A DNA stretch of 64,000 bases from Lingula anatina (Eukaryota > Brachiopoda > Lingulata > Lingulida > Lingulidae), in contig NW_019773592.1 in assembly GCF_001039355.2 (NCBI RefSeq), forward strand, positions 596,800 through 660,799, written 5' to 3'. The position numbers and the translations under genes are program-made. The notes beneath the pieces were generated by a model, which worked only from the letters and a program-made list of their open reading frames with translations, had not been told where the DNA came from and ran no database searches. This document shows positions 15,194-25,666 of the stretch, one piece after another (the first letter of the stretch is position 1; the number at the start of each line of letters is the position of its first letter).

Positions 15194-15399
15194 GACCCCA
15201 TTTCCAGAGATTAGATCGATCTACTTCAGATCGACCTAACTCCCTGGGGGTTCATGCTAAATAGCTGTCAGCCGAGCGGACACGAAAGTTAATTACCCCC
15301 TTACAGCTTGTAGTAGGCGGGACAGCCGGATTATCTGACAGTAATCTAGTGAGACTCATCGCGGGGATAGATCGATCTAAAAGCTCTGGGAATACAGCC
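15194..15399. mobile_element. MITE family A, copy 2 (PIF/Harbinger-like)
   Basis: A 206-bp element flanked by TAA at 15191-15193 and 15400-15402. Left end GACCCCATTTCC; right end read inward GGCTGTATTCCC. Both are followed by an inward CAGAG and TTAGATCGATCT. The inner arms repeat in inverted order (CTGTCAGCCGAGCGG near the left; CAGCCGGATTATCTGACAG near the right), with GTTAATTACCCCC at the centre. Same family as the copies at 11422 and 43163. Confidence 0.85.
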
Positions 15400-16139
15400 T
15401 AAGGGGTTTTCTAATGATCTATATAGATGTAGAACATTTGTTATTTAGGTAAAGTAGAAAAAAAGTTGTGTTGTATACTTGTAGTCAAGTACTGATGAAG
15501 TACATACATATAATTGTCCTGTGCTTAGTATAACTGGAATAGGCAGGTACAATGTACTATTCACTCTTAATGTAGTCAGGGGCCCATTCCATACATGTTG
15601 TCAAGAATTGATGCTATACGTAAACATACAAGCATCCCTAGGATAGAGAAGTTGTGTATGTTTCTAATGCCTATTTACCAGTGCGTGGAATTTATTTTCA
15701 TAGGCTTTTTTCTTGGCAAAGTAAAACTGCCTTCATCAACAGGCAAGTAGTAAACGTAGTCAGCAGTTAGCAGTCCAACTGTTTTTGATGCCGTAGGGAG
15801 AAACTGAATTACAAAAAACTACAGCCACCTTCTAGAAAAAATGTGTAAGTTTAAGAAAAGCAATCTTCTTGCTTGTGTTACCGTAAATTACCATTGGCTT
15901 CTATTACAGCTCTCCTCTGTGTTGTTCCCCTGTCACTGTTTATACTCATTGGGATATAACAGCCTGCCACTGTTTACTAATTTACTTTTCAATGGGTGTT
16001 AAAAGTTGAATTTAGATATCGTTTTCAGGCTGAACTGTAGGGTTGATGTACAGTGTATCCAACATAACCTTCTCCCCTTCGCCCTCTCCCCCCCCCCCCT
16101 CCCCCAAACTCATTCTCTCTCTTCTCTCTTTTTTAAGTG

Positions 16140-16305
16140 CAGGCCTGTAGCCAGCAATTTCAAAAGGGGGGTTCTTTTTCTGAAAAAGTGGACCTTCTCC
16201 CATAAAAACTTCATGTACCAAGGTCAAATTTTACCAAGAGTGGACCTTTTTCCAGCAAAAGGGGCGGTTCTTTCGAACCCCCAACCCCCCCAGGCTACAG
16301 GCCTG
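16140..16305. mobile_element. 166-bp element with 13-bp perfect inverted ends
   Basis: The ends are CAGGCCTGTAGCC (16140-16152) and its exact reverse complement GGCTACAGGCCTG (16293-16305). The flanks carry AAGTG on both sides (16135-16139 and 16306-16310), which looks like a 5-bp target duplication. Inside, G-rich segments follow each end in mirrored order and the middle contains two GTGGACCTT-like repeats. It has no coding capacity. The superfamily is not clear from end sequence alone. Confidence 0.75.
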
Positions 16306-16795
16306 AAGTGTCTCTAGGCCCAGAATGTTATCACATTTGCAACCAAATAGTGATACCCCTTTATCAAGAGTTGAAACAAGTTCAAACATTGTAATCTTAG
16401 TAGTCGCAATAATAAGATAAATGTTTGACATAAAGTGAGGATGATATGAGGGAAAAAAATTCCATGAACTTAATTGATTAAAAAGCAAACTGAATGAGAT
16501 TTTAATTAAAGTTGAAGTTTCTTGCATCAGAGGATAAAGTCTCTCAGTCCCTTTAAATTAAGGCAGCAGTATACTGGAAAGATTTATTGTTACAATGCAG
16601 CCAGCAGGGCAGATTGGCGCATGTCACCTCACCAGACTGAAGGGCAAGGTACCCTGTAGCAATATCTGGGAGAACAAAGTTCTTGAACATGTTGTGTCAG
16701 CTCTTGTAGCCTCAGGCTGAGGAAGTATAGGGTGTAACAAAAATCTGGTGTAATCTGAATATTTGACCACGTTCAGATTCACAATTTGTACCAGC

Positions 16796-16975
16796 TAGAT
16801 CGATCCAACTCTGTTTGGGATTCTCGCTAAAGTGCATTCAGTGTAATCAGCTTAATTGTCTGACATGCCTACTTGAGTAGCTAGTTAATAAGTTAATTGC
16901 ACCCTTGTAACTGGAGGAGGCGTGTCAGACATTTAAGTTGATTACACTGATTGCACTTAGGGAAAATCTGAAAGA
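16796..16975. mobile_element. Degraded MITE, probably family A
   Basis: A long imperfect palindrome. AGTGCATTCAGTGTAATCAG on the left is mirrored by CTGATTGCACT preceded by TTGATTACA on the right, around a centre AAGTTAATTGCACCC that matches the centre of the other family A copies. An AGATCGATC motif at 16797-16805 matches the sub-terminal motif of the family. The outer ends and target duplication are not recognisable, so the limits are approximate. Confidence 0.55.
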
Positions 16976-19900
16976 GTATAAAACTGTAAATGAAATGACA
17001 GTATTGAAATTTAATTTGTCCCCCCCCCCCTTCCTCAAAGAAAAATACAAATAAATGTGAATGATAAAAATTATAGGCAAGTTAGACTGTAAGATAATCT
17101 GACAATTCTCAGTCACGAAGTTTTTATCATTGAAACTGCGACATGTAATACCAATAATTTACAAACACACATTCCTCCCCAATGTTTGTAAAATGGCTGT
17201 TATTCTCAAGTCTTATTTGACTATTACCCAATGATATTTTTCTCTCTCGTGACCTTAATACATTTATACTCCATTACCGTTGTCATACATATGGGGCAGA
17301 CGTTATTGCTTCCATCATAATAATGTAGTTTAGTTTTCACCCATGTACATGCACATGTAATTCTATAGCACACGGGAGAGCTTGGCGAACTCCTCCTACT
17401 TTTTGGAACTTAAGTTGTTCATTTTTTTAACCACGAGTGTGTTCTTCTATTAAAGCATTCAGTGATGATTTAAAGAGTCTGGGAGGGAGAGGTTTAAGAC
17501 TGAACCGTAAAGGAGACGGAAGTTTTTTGCTATTTGGCAACTGCATGGAAGACCTTATGAACAGGAGTGACATTGTGTAATTTTGGTCTGATACAAGTTT
17601 ATGTCATAGTAACTGTGCTGCTGACTTTTTTGCCTTGAAATGTTGCAATAGGAAAAAAATTTATACAGCCAAGAGACATATTTACTTACAAATTTGTAAA
17701 TATTTATAACCAATATTTCTTAAAGAAAGAAAGAAAGAGAAATTATATTGAAATAAGACAACAGGAACTTGGGTCATACTTAAAGATTAAGACATTCAAA
17801 GGACAAATTGATATATAATATGTAATTGGTATTTTGGGCCAAGGGGTATTTGTAGAGAGGTCAGAGGTCAAAAGGGGATGGACCCGTCAGTCTGATATCT
17901 CAGTTGAACATCAGGTTGTCCAGGGGTCGGCATTCCTCTCTACGCCGGCCCCCCAAACAGAACAGTGCTGTCTGTATCGCCTGGATGCTGACACAACAGG
18001 TGAGTCGGTGCAAGGATGCAACAGATGGGCATATATATATACTGACAGTTGTTCATGGCTGTCTGCTGCGAAAATATGTCTGATGAAATATCCAGTGACT
18101 GGATGCAAGGAGCAGTGGTCTGCAGACTTCCATAATGTTATAGCATCAGAGAATCTTAACTGCTAGCAAGCATAAAGCCTATGGTGTTAATATAAGAAAG
18201 GTTGATTTTGGCAAAGAGAAAGTTTTGTCGGGTAATTTTATCGCAGGAGCTGACTGAGGCTCAGGAAGGTCATTTCGTCTTCAGCAGTTTGAAAAAGAAT
18301 CAAGGGGATCAGCTCTTGAGATAACTTGAATATGTAGAGACTGTTAAAAAAAAGTAAGCCTAGGCTGCGTTAAGTGTCTACCTGTCTCTGTGGATGAAAG
18401 CGAGAGGAATTCCGCCATACAGGTGTCCTGAATTAAGACGCGGTTGTGGTGAGATAATTGGCGGGTTGCAATATTGAGACATTCCAGCTCCAATTAAGAC
18501 ATGCAACATTACAGGGATAGTGCTGTACTCTCATTATTGTACATAGCTTCATGCCAGGTGATTTAGTGATTAAGGAAACATGAGTCTTGCTGTCACAGTT
18601 TTGAGAGGGAATCCAACATTAATGATCTAAATCTGGGATTAATCCTTCAAACGTAGGAAGAAACTCTAGTCTGCATTGTTGTGTGCAGTTATAAATATGT
18701 TGCACCTCTATATATAGCCCACCTGTTGAGACAGAAAAGGATGAGATGATGCAAAGTTGGACAACACGCGCTATATATGGATAATCATTATTCAGGAGGA
18801 GAGGAGTTTAATCTGCCTGACGTTAATGCACCATCAGCCGAAGAGAGACAGGTTGTGGCAAGCACCCACTCACACATACTTTATAGTTTATGTTTGAACT
18901 CAAAGGGGAGATACCCCGAGGGGACAAAGATGTCACCACAACGCTATCAAGTCAACAGCAAGTGATTTTAAAACGGGAGAATTCAATCTGTTTCCTTTGT
19001 TGTTTTGCTGTTAGGGACATTGCTTTGACAAGCTGTATTAAATTATTTGCTTCACTGGAGAGATTCGTCCTATACATCATGACCATTACAGTATATGTCT
19101 GCTGAAGTACATGTCTGACAGTGTTTAATGTATATAATTACAGAGAGACTATATGTACCTCACAGAGCAAAAAGCAAGTTTTTACTAAAAAAAATGTCAG
19201 AATTAAGGAATATATCGGAAAATTGATGGTGGAAAAGATGGCTGAAATAATATCGGGGACAGATGTGGATAGTTAGTCCCAGAGTTCCAAGTCCTTACTG
19301 CCTGTCTTGTAGCTTATCTTACTGAGAAACAGCAATTCAAGATTTTCTTTTTTACTGCGAAAATATTCTCAAGGTCACAGTTTCTGTGGCCATATATGTG
19401 TTTTGCCCACAACATACATTTGATATGTAAAGCAACTGACAGATGGCCATATTCCGTGCTCATCTCTGATACAAATGTATGATTTATCAGATTATCAGAC
19501 ACGCGATTTGAATGCAGAGCATTGTTGTCTTTAACCTGAAGACATTATTTTCACATGAGAATGATGAGCCTTGATTTAAGTGGAGCATTCCTCGATATAC
19601 TGAACTATTGTGGACTACAGGTGCTGGTTTAGAAGTCAGGTGATTGCATGTCAGTCCCGTCATTAAGTTTGAACCATTTTAAAACTTCAGTGGTCTATCT
19701 TTTCATGGATGACATGTATGGCAACTTTGTAAAACTTCAGCAGTATGTCAAAAATTTGTGCGAATTATTGGAAGACTACAAGTCACAGATAGGAATGATG
19801 ATATTGACCAAAGTTGAACTACGAGTGCATCTGTTTAAGCTTGACGTCAACAGTCCCAGTAATTGGTAGACATAAGTAACAAGCGTCATGTATTTTGCTA

Positions 19901-20394
19901 TTACCTCTAGTGCAAGGACATTGTCCTTTTCTGATGCTGCTGATGATTCAGGTAAGTCCTTAAATGACAGGCATACCAACAGGTGAAGCCAATGTAGAAA
20001 TGTGGATTTAAATTGTTGCTGAAGATACATAAAAAAAAAAATTTGAAAATGAGACAAATGAGTAGTTTATATGTCTATAGTTTAAAAACATGCTTCTCAT
20101 CATGTGAAAACAGTTTGTCAGTATAGCAGTGTTAAGGGCCATACAAACTCATGAATAGTATTCTTTAAATGTCTATGATGGACCAAATATATTCAACACA
20201 TTAATTTGTAACATTAAGGAGTGGTGCAGGGTGATAAGTCACTCTTAAAGACACATTATGATAAAAGGGTGCCAGTACAAATTAAAATTTTCAAGTGCTC
20301 TCACACTGTTGTCATTGAAACGAGAAGGAAATTTATGTCTCTTTATTTTTCTATACCATAAACTACATATGATATGACAGCTTGTTTTTACTTA
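16976..20394. other. Non-coding stretch, with one candidate upstream exon
   Basis: Apart from the candidate exon ending at 17999 I see no supported coding sequence. An AAAG-rich tract near 17725-17740 and a TATA-rich tract near 18030 are the only notable simple sequences. Confidence 0.4.
17834..17999 (+). CDS. Candidate upstream exon of the FBXL7-like gene
   Basis: An open frame without internal stops ends at CAACAG followed by a perfect donor GTGAGT (18000-18005). It leaves one base of a codon. The acceptor of the next exon at 23255 needs exactly one base, and the joined codon is GAC (Asp), so the reading frame continues across the 5.2-kb intron. The left limit is uncertain: acceptor-like AGs occur near 17855, 17864 and 17929, and there is no ATG in frame, so a further upstream start would be needed. 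The encoded segment includes a TPAPQTEQCCLYRLDADTT stretch that I do not recognise from FBXL7. Vertebrate FBXL7 also has a short N-terminal exon before its Ser-rich segment, but the sequence does not obviously match. The call rests on splice phase and donor quality only. Confidence 0.3.
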
Positions 20395-20398
20395 AGGT

Positions 20399-20601
20399 GC
20401 CCCCTCTCCACCCCCTCTCCTATCCCCCCTTCACCCCCTCTCCTATCCCCCCTTCACCCCCTCTCCTATCCCCCCTTCACCCTCTCTCCTATCCCCCTTC
20501 ACCCCCTCTCTTATCCCCCCTTCACCCCCTCTCCACCCCCTCTCTTATCCCCCCTTCAACCCCTCTCCACCCCCTCTCCTATCCCCCCCCCTTCACCCCC
20601 A
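20399..20601. repeat. C-rich minisatellite, unit about 23 bp
   Basis: About nine copies of a unit close to CCCCTTCACCCCCTCTCCTAT, with shortened variants toward the 3' end. Proline/serine-rich open frames in all three forward frames here are by-products of the repeat. Confidence 0.93.
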
Positions 20602-21365
20602 ACATGTTCTGAATTTTGACTTGCATTAAAACTGTCCACTACTTCCAAATTAAAACTATTCACTGGATATTCACAGATATATGTCTCTAGCTAATTCTAT
20701 GTTCACTTTTCTCTACTGATAGGGATGAGATTTTTCAGACCATTGAACAATTTCTTTTTAGAAACCCAAAATATCATTGACTTAGGTGCCCCCTTGGACC
20801 TCAAGCCATATTTTACAACTTTTTCACTAAATGGCAGTCTCATCGGTGTGCTATGCAGCAAGAAGTTTTGTATAGAATTTTTTTTAAAGTTCTAGTGGCC
20901 TCTGGTATAAAGTAGTGTTGAATGCTTCTTAATTCATACAGGTAGAATTCAGTGTCAGAGCGGCCCCGTATGATATCAATATAAAAAGACCCTGGACTGA
21001 TTCACTGTGTATGTCACACATGTTTAAGGTTTTCATCAACTACATATAATAATAGCCAGTGCTCCTATACATTGCATTTTTAGTGTTGCCAATGATCCCT
21101 GACTATCACACCATACATACTCATGTTCAGGGCCCTCAGCAGATATAAATGATCCTTTGCAATGTATTAGAAAATGGGTCTGAGATCATGCCTGACCTTT
21201 TGTGGAATAATTTGAGGACACCAGTTTTTTGAGCTCGGGTTTCATTTTGATGACTTACAATAGAGTCAGGCTATGTTGTGTGGCAGGTGTCTGGGGGTGG
21301 ATAGGGGAGGGTCACGCTGATGAGGAGGGGGCAGTGAATTGTATGACTGCCTGCATGCCCTCTGT

Positions 21366-21588
21366 GTGTCTGTCTGTCTGTGTGTCTGCGTGTCTGTCTG
21401 TCTCTCTGTCTGTCCATCTGTTTATATCTTTACAGACTCTCTTTCTCTCACACACACATACATGCACATACATTTTCTTTTACTTCTCCTAGCTGTCTCA
21501 CTCTCTCTGTATCTTTCTCTTTTTATCTCTCTCTTTCCCTATCTCTCCCCCCCCCACCAGTCTCTCTCTCTCTCTCTCTCTCTCTTTT
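21366..21588. repeat. CTGT / CT / CA microsatellite cluster
   Basis: Tandem TGTCTG, CACA and CTCT tracts. Cys/Val/Ser-rich frames over it are not genes. Confidence 0.9.
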
Positions 21589-22506
21589 GGAAAGATGGAG
21601 AATTTAAACTACAAGTAGATAGTTTTTATTACATGACCTTCAGAATTTCCCAGGTATTGTAGCATTATACCTGCAGCATTTCACCCATTATGAAGCACCT
21701 GAGGTCAGGGAAGCTTTTAATGCCTCAGTTTGTGACAGGTAAACGGTATTCAGGTATTAAAATCAGGAAACAGAGAAGGGTCCTTGGAAATTAGCCACAT
21801 TTATATTGCTTGCTAGATTCAGGTGAAATCTTCTACCTGCAGAGAGTTCCCAACCCTGGAATTATTACTGAAATTGATTCCTGCTTCAGAGATTTTACTG
21901 GTACTTTCGTCATTTGGTATCACGAACAAAGAGAAAATTTCCCAAAAATGTTTTCTGTTTTTTTAAATAGATTATACAAACTTAGTATATTTCATTTACC
22001 AAACAATGGAGAATTTTTAATTGAAATTGATTGTGTACTTTTATCATGTCATAGTTTCTACTACGTAATACAGTAATAAGATGCTAGTGGATAATACATC
22101 ATGCTGATGAATTCACTAGTTTTATTTTTTCTCACAAGAAAACAAATTGCAACTGCAGCATTTCATGTCAGCATATAATTTTGCCTATAAAAAGAATTTC
22201 CTTTTAGATTATTGCACAACTGTTTGTCAAAACAAAATAGCTTTCGCATACATTGTGTCTTCATTCTGGATCAAACGCCTTGGCGTTATTAGTCATGCTA
22301 AGATTTTCTATTTTGAAAAGATGGCAAACGAGGCGGTGGAATTTACTTTGACAAAAAATGCTAGGGCCCGCATATTAGGCATATTAGGTATTTTTATCAT
22401 GCAGCAAGATCTGTAAGATTGACAGGCACTTTTTGTTTGGTTACATTGTATCTTTAGTGCCAACAATAATTGAAATATTTTATGAATTCTTTCTCACATT
22501 TTTATT

Positions 22507-22534
22507 CAGAGCTCTCTCTCACTTACACACTCTC

Positions 22535-22571
<37 letters not shown>

Positions 22572-22605
22572 TGCTCTCTATTTCTCTCTCTTTCTCTCTC
22601 TCATC
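22507..22605. repeat. (CT)n microsatellite
   Basis: Nearly pure CT dinucleotide with short interruptions. Confidence 0.92.
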
Positions 22606-23254
22606 CTTATTCATGACAGGTGCCGGCTATTAAATGCACACCTTAAGCAAGCTTCATAAACTATCCAAACCTGCTTATTACATGTGAATGACAAGTCGTT
22701 CAGGTAACGCAGGTACAGCGGGATTGAGCCCTCATGTTACGGCTCCACTTTTGTCCAGCCACCTTTGATATACATCCCGTCAGTTGAAAAAAAGCTTTAA
22801 AAAACTGGCACGGGCATTTATGTGTTAGATATACCCCATTGTGTGCAAATGTGAGGGTTATTTATGTGTTTTGTACTTGTGCTTGCCAAAGCTGAAATTA
22901 TCCTAAATGACACGAAAACCTGAAAATTTGTCATTGCGGTATGTCTGTATATAAGAGACAGACAACAAAGGCATTTCCAAAAGTCATTATCTAAGAATAG
23001 AACTTTTTTTTTTCTTTTTGCTTACGTAAATACTGCAGCCCAGTGGGTATGTGAGATTCACATCAATAAAAATTCTTTGGATAGGTGTATGGAGAAAAAT
23101 ATTTTAATGGGTTTTGAATTTATGAAATTTCCTTCTTCACCTGGAAGTCTGAATAACCTCATACAACCTTTTTACACCGATTGGATTTACTATACTTGGT
23201 TTTATGTGGATCCAAAGTCAAGTTGATTTCATATGTTTTTTCCTTTCATTCCAG

Positions 23255-25666
23255 ACAACCTGGCCCCCCTTGAGAGCCCCCATGACTCCAGCTCAGGTAT
23301 CGCCAGCGATGGCCCCCATTACCGCTCCTCAACAAGCGTCTCCACCAACCGTGGCACCCCGTCCCCGCACCATGGGGTCCCGTCCCCTCGGGATACGCCC
23401 TCCTCTGGGATGTCAGCCCATAGCGGCATAATGGAGGCCTCAGATATGTTCACGCCCAGTCCACATCACCTCAAGGGGCGTGGTGAGAAACTGAACGGAT
23501 ATCACCGTGAGTCCCCAGCACCGTATCCGGACCACAGGAACGGATATCCAGGTGACCAGGAGGGGAGACATGCTGACAGGATCGGATATGTTGACAGAAA
23601 TGGATATCATGAAAGTCCCAACAGACACATAGATAGAAATGGATACCCAGAAAGCCCTGTTAGACATTTAGACAGGAGTGGATATCCTGAAAACAGACAT
23701 ATGGATAGAAATGGATATGCTGATAATCCAGCCAAGTACATGGATAGAAATGGATACCCGGATAATGCTGGGAAATATGTGGACAGAAACGGATATGCTG
23801 AGCATTCTGGATTGTACGCCGTTGACAGAAACGGCAGTTACTACACACTAGACAAAGTCCCCATTGACAAGGTTCACCCATACTATGCACGTGAATTGAG
23901 AAGTCCCAATCACCTTCAGAGACAATCTCCCGCGCCCCGGCCCCCCTCTCAGGGTCACATGTCGCCCATGATGGGTCACATGTCCCCCATGATTGAGCCT
24001 GTGTGTTATAGTCCCTCCTTAGACTTAATGGGGTACTATGGGTACCCACACACCGCCGGGTACCCTCACGCGCAGACCCCATCACCAGTGTTTGATGGGA
24101 ATATGTACTTTGGGGCCAAGAAGAAAAGGCACCGATTGTCACTGTTTGATCTGTGTCCTGACGATGTGATACTCAAGATATTCCAGCATCTTCCCACGGA
24201 CCAGTTGTGTCGGTGTGCCCGCGTGTGCAAGCGCTGGTACACGCTGGTCTGGGAGCCGTCTTTATGGACACAAATCACAATTAACAATGAGATTGCCAAT
24301 ATTGATCGTGCCTTAAAATTTCTGACTCGCAGACTTAGTTATAATACGCCTCACGTCTGTATTATGGTGGAGAAAATTAACATGAACAGCTGTGAGAGAC
24401 TCACTGACAAGGGGCTTCACTTGATTGCCAAACGCTGTCCTGAGCTCCGCCATCTTGAAATTCAAGGCTGTGCCAATATTACCAATCTGGCGCTGTTTGA
24501 GGTGGTTTCAAGGTGCACCAACCTAGAACATCTCAATGTCACAGGTGAGGAAGTGGCCGGAGAGGGATTCTTAACAATGAAAATATGGGATATACAGTAT
24601 ATACAATTACATACTCATGTATTGTTTTTAGTATTTTTAAGTTACTGATAACATTTACAAGTTTATTTTTATTATTTTTCCTTGTAAAATTTTAACATTA
24701 TGCTATCCATTTCACACTTTTTTTTAATGTAATTTTCAAGATTCAAATACTTTACATATTTACTCAGAAAAAAAAGTTTTAGTTGTAGATTTTGTTTGTC
24801 TAATTTAATGATGAAACCTCTTTAGAAATGCAACATTTTCAATTTATTTTAAATTTTCTTTAAAAATAATCATATTTCTCTAATTGCCATAATTATTCAC
24901 AAACTAAAAGAAGATCCTCTGACATGAATTTCCAGGTTGTGCCCTGATCACATGTATTAGTCTGACACCAGACGCCAAGCTGCAATATGGCCAGAACCCT
25001 TGTACTATCTACCTCCGCCATCTTGACATGACGGATTGTTACGCCCTGGAAGACTCTGGACTCAAGATCATTGCCTCCCACTGCACGCAGCTACAGTACA
25101 TGTACTTACGGCGCTGCATGCGGATTACAGACATTGGCGTCCAAGCCATAGCACTTTATTGCACAATGCTCAAGGAGTTCAGTGTTAGCGACTGTCGCAG
25201 GGTGACTGATTTTGGATTACGGGAACTTTCCAAGCTGGGATCAAGCTTACGCTATCTCAGTGTTGCAAAGTGTGATAAAGTGTCGGATGTAGGTGTCAAA
25301 TACATCGCCAAGTACTGCAAGAAGCTTCGCTACCTGAATGTTCGTGGGTGCGAAGCAGTTTCTGACGATGCCCTCCAACTACTGGCAGAGAATTGTAGGA
25401 GACTGAAATCTCTTGACGTCGGAAAGTGTGATGTAACCGACGAAGGCCTAGAGATCCTAGCAGAACATTGCCCTCAGCTTAAGAAACTCAGTCTCAAATC
25501 GTGTGATGCCATTACTGACAGCGGGGTTGTTGCTATTGCTCAAAAGTGCCGCCATTTGCAGCAGCTGAACATCCAAGACTGCCATATTACGGTGGATGCT
25601 TATAGGACGGTGAAAAAATTGTGCAAGCGATGTATCATTGAGCATACAAATCCTGGATTCTACTGA
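23255..25666 (+). CDS. FBXL7: F-box/LRR-repeat protein 7-like, two 3' coding exons
   Basis: Adaptor of an SCF (SKP1-CUL1-F-box) ubiquitin ligase; the F-box binds SKP1 and the leucine-rich repeats bind substrate. Exons are 23255-24544 and 24936-25666 (stop TAG-free, ends TGA at 25664-25666), joined across a 391-bp intron with GTGAGG donor and TTCCAG acceptor; the split codon gives Gly. The first exon enters in phase (two bases of a codon), so the start lies upstream. In order: a Ser/Pro-rich segment, a DRNGY tandem repeat (about 23530-23845), a Pro/Met-rich linker, the F-box (about 24136-24285, with LPTDQLCRCARVCKRWY), then about 10 cysteine-type LRRs up to the end. The last residues, RCIIEHTNPGFY, nearly equal the vertebrate FBXL7 end. 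FBXL20 and FBXL2 share the LRR style but not this ending or the LCRCARVC-type F-box. The Ser-rich segment before the repeat corresponds to the Ser-rich N-terminal part of vertebrate FBXL7. Confidence 0.93.
23530..23845 (+). repeat. In-frame DRNGY tandem repeat within the FBXL7-like protein
   Basis: About nine imperfect copies of a 9-14 residue unit built on Asp-Arg-Asn-Gly-Tyr followed by Pro/Ala and an acidic or polar pair, as in DRNGYPESPVRHL and DRNGYADNPAKYM. At DNA level the core is close to GACAGAAATGGATAT and spacing is mainly about 39-42 bp. The copies have diverged at synonymous sites but keep the core peptide, which argues for protein-level selection. I know of no such repeat in vertebrate FBXL7. 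Confidence 0.9.

Larger units (their letters stand above)
20602..23254. other. Non-coding stretch before the FBXL7 F-box exon
   Basis: Probably intron of the FBXL7-like gene if the candidate upstream exon is real. It contains CTGT and CT microsatellites (about 21366-21420, 21490-21588 and 22507-22605). The segment 23236-23254 is a pyrimidine tract and acceptor for the exon at 23255. Confidence 0.5.

Noticed and set aside
20374-20619. Proline/serine-rich open frames
   Set aside because: They exist in all three forward frames because the C-rich minisatellite lacks stop codons; there is no other coding evidence.
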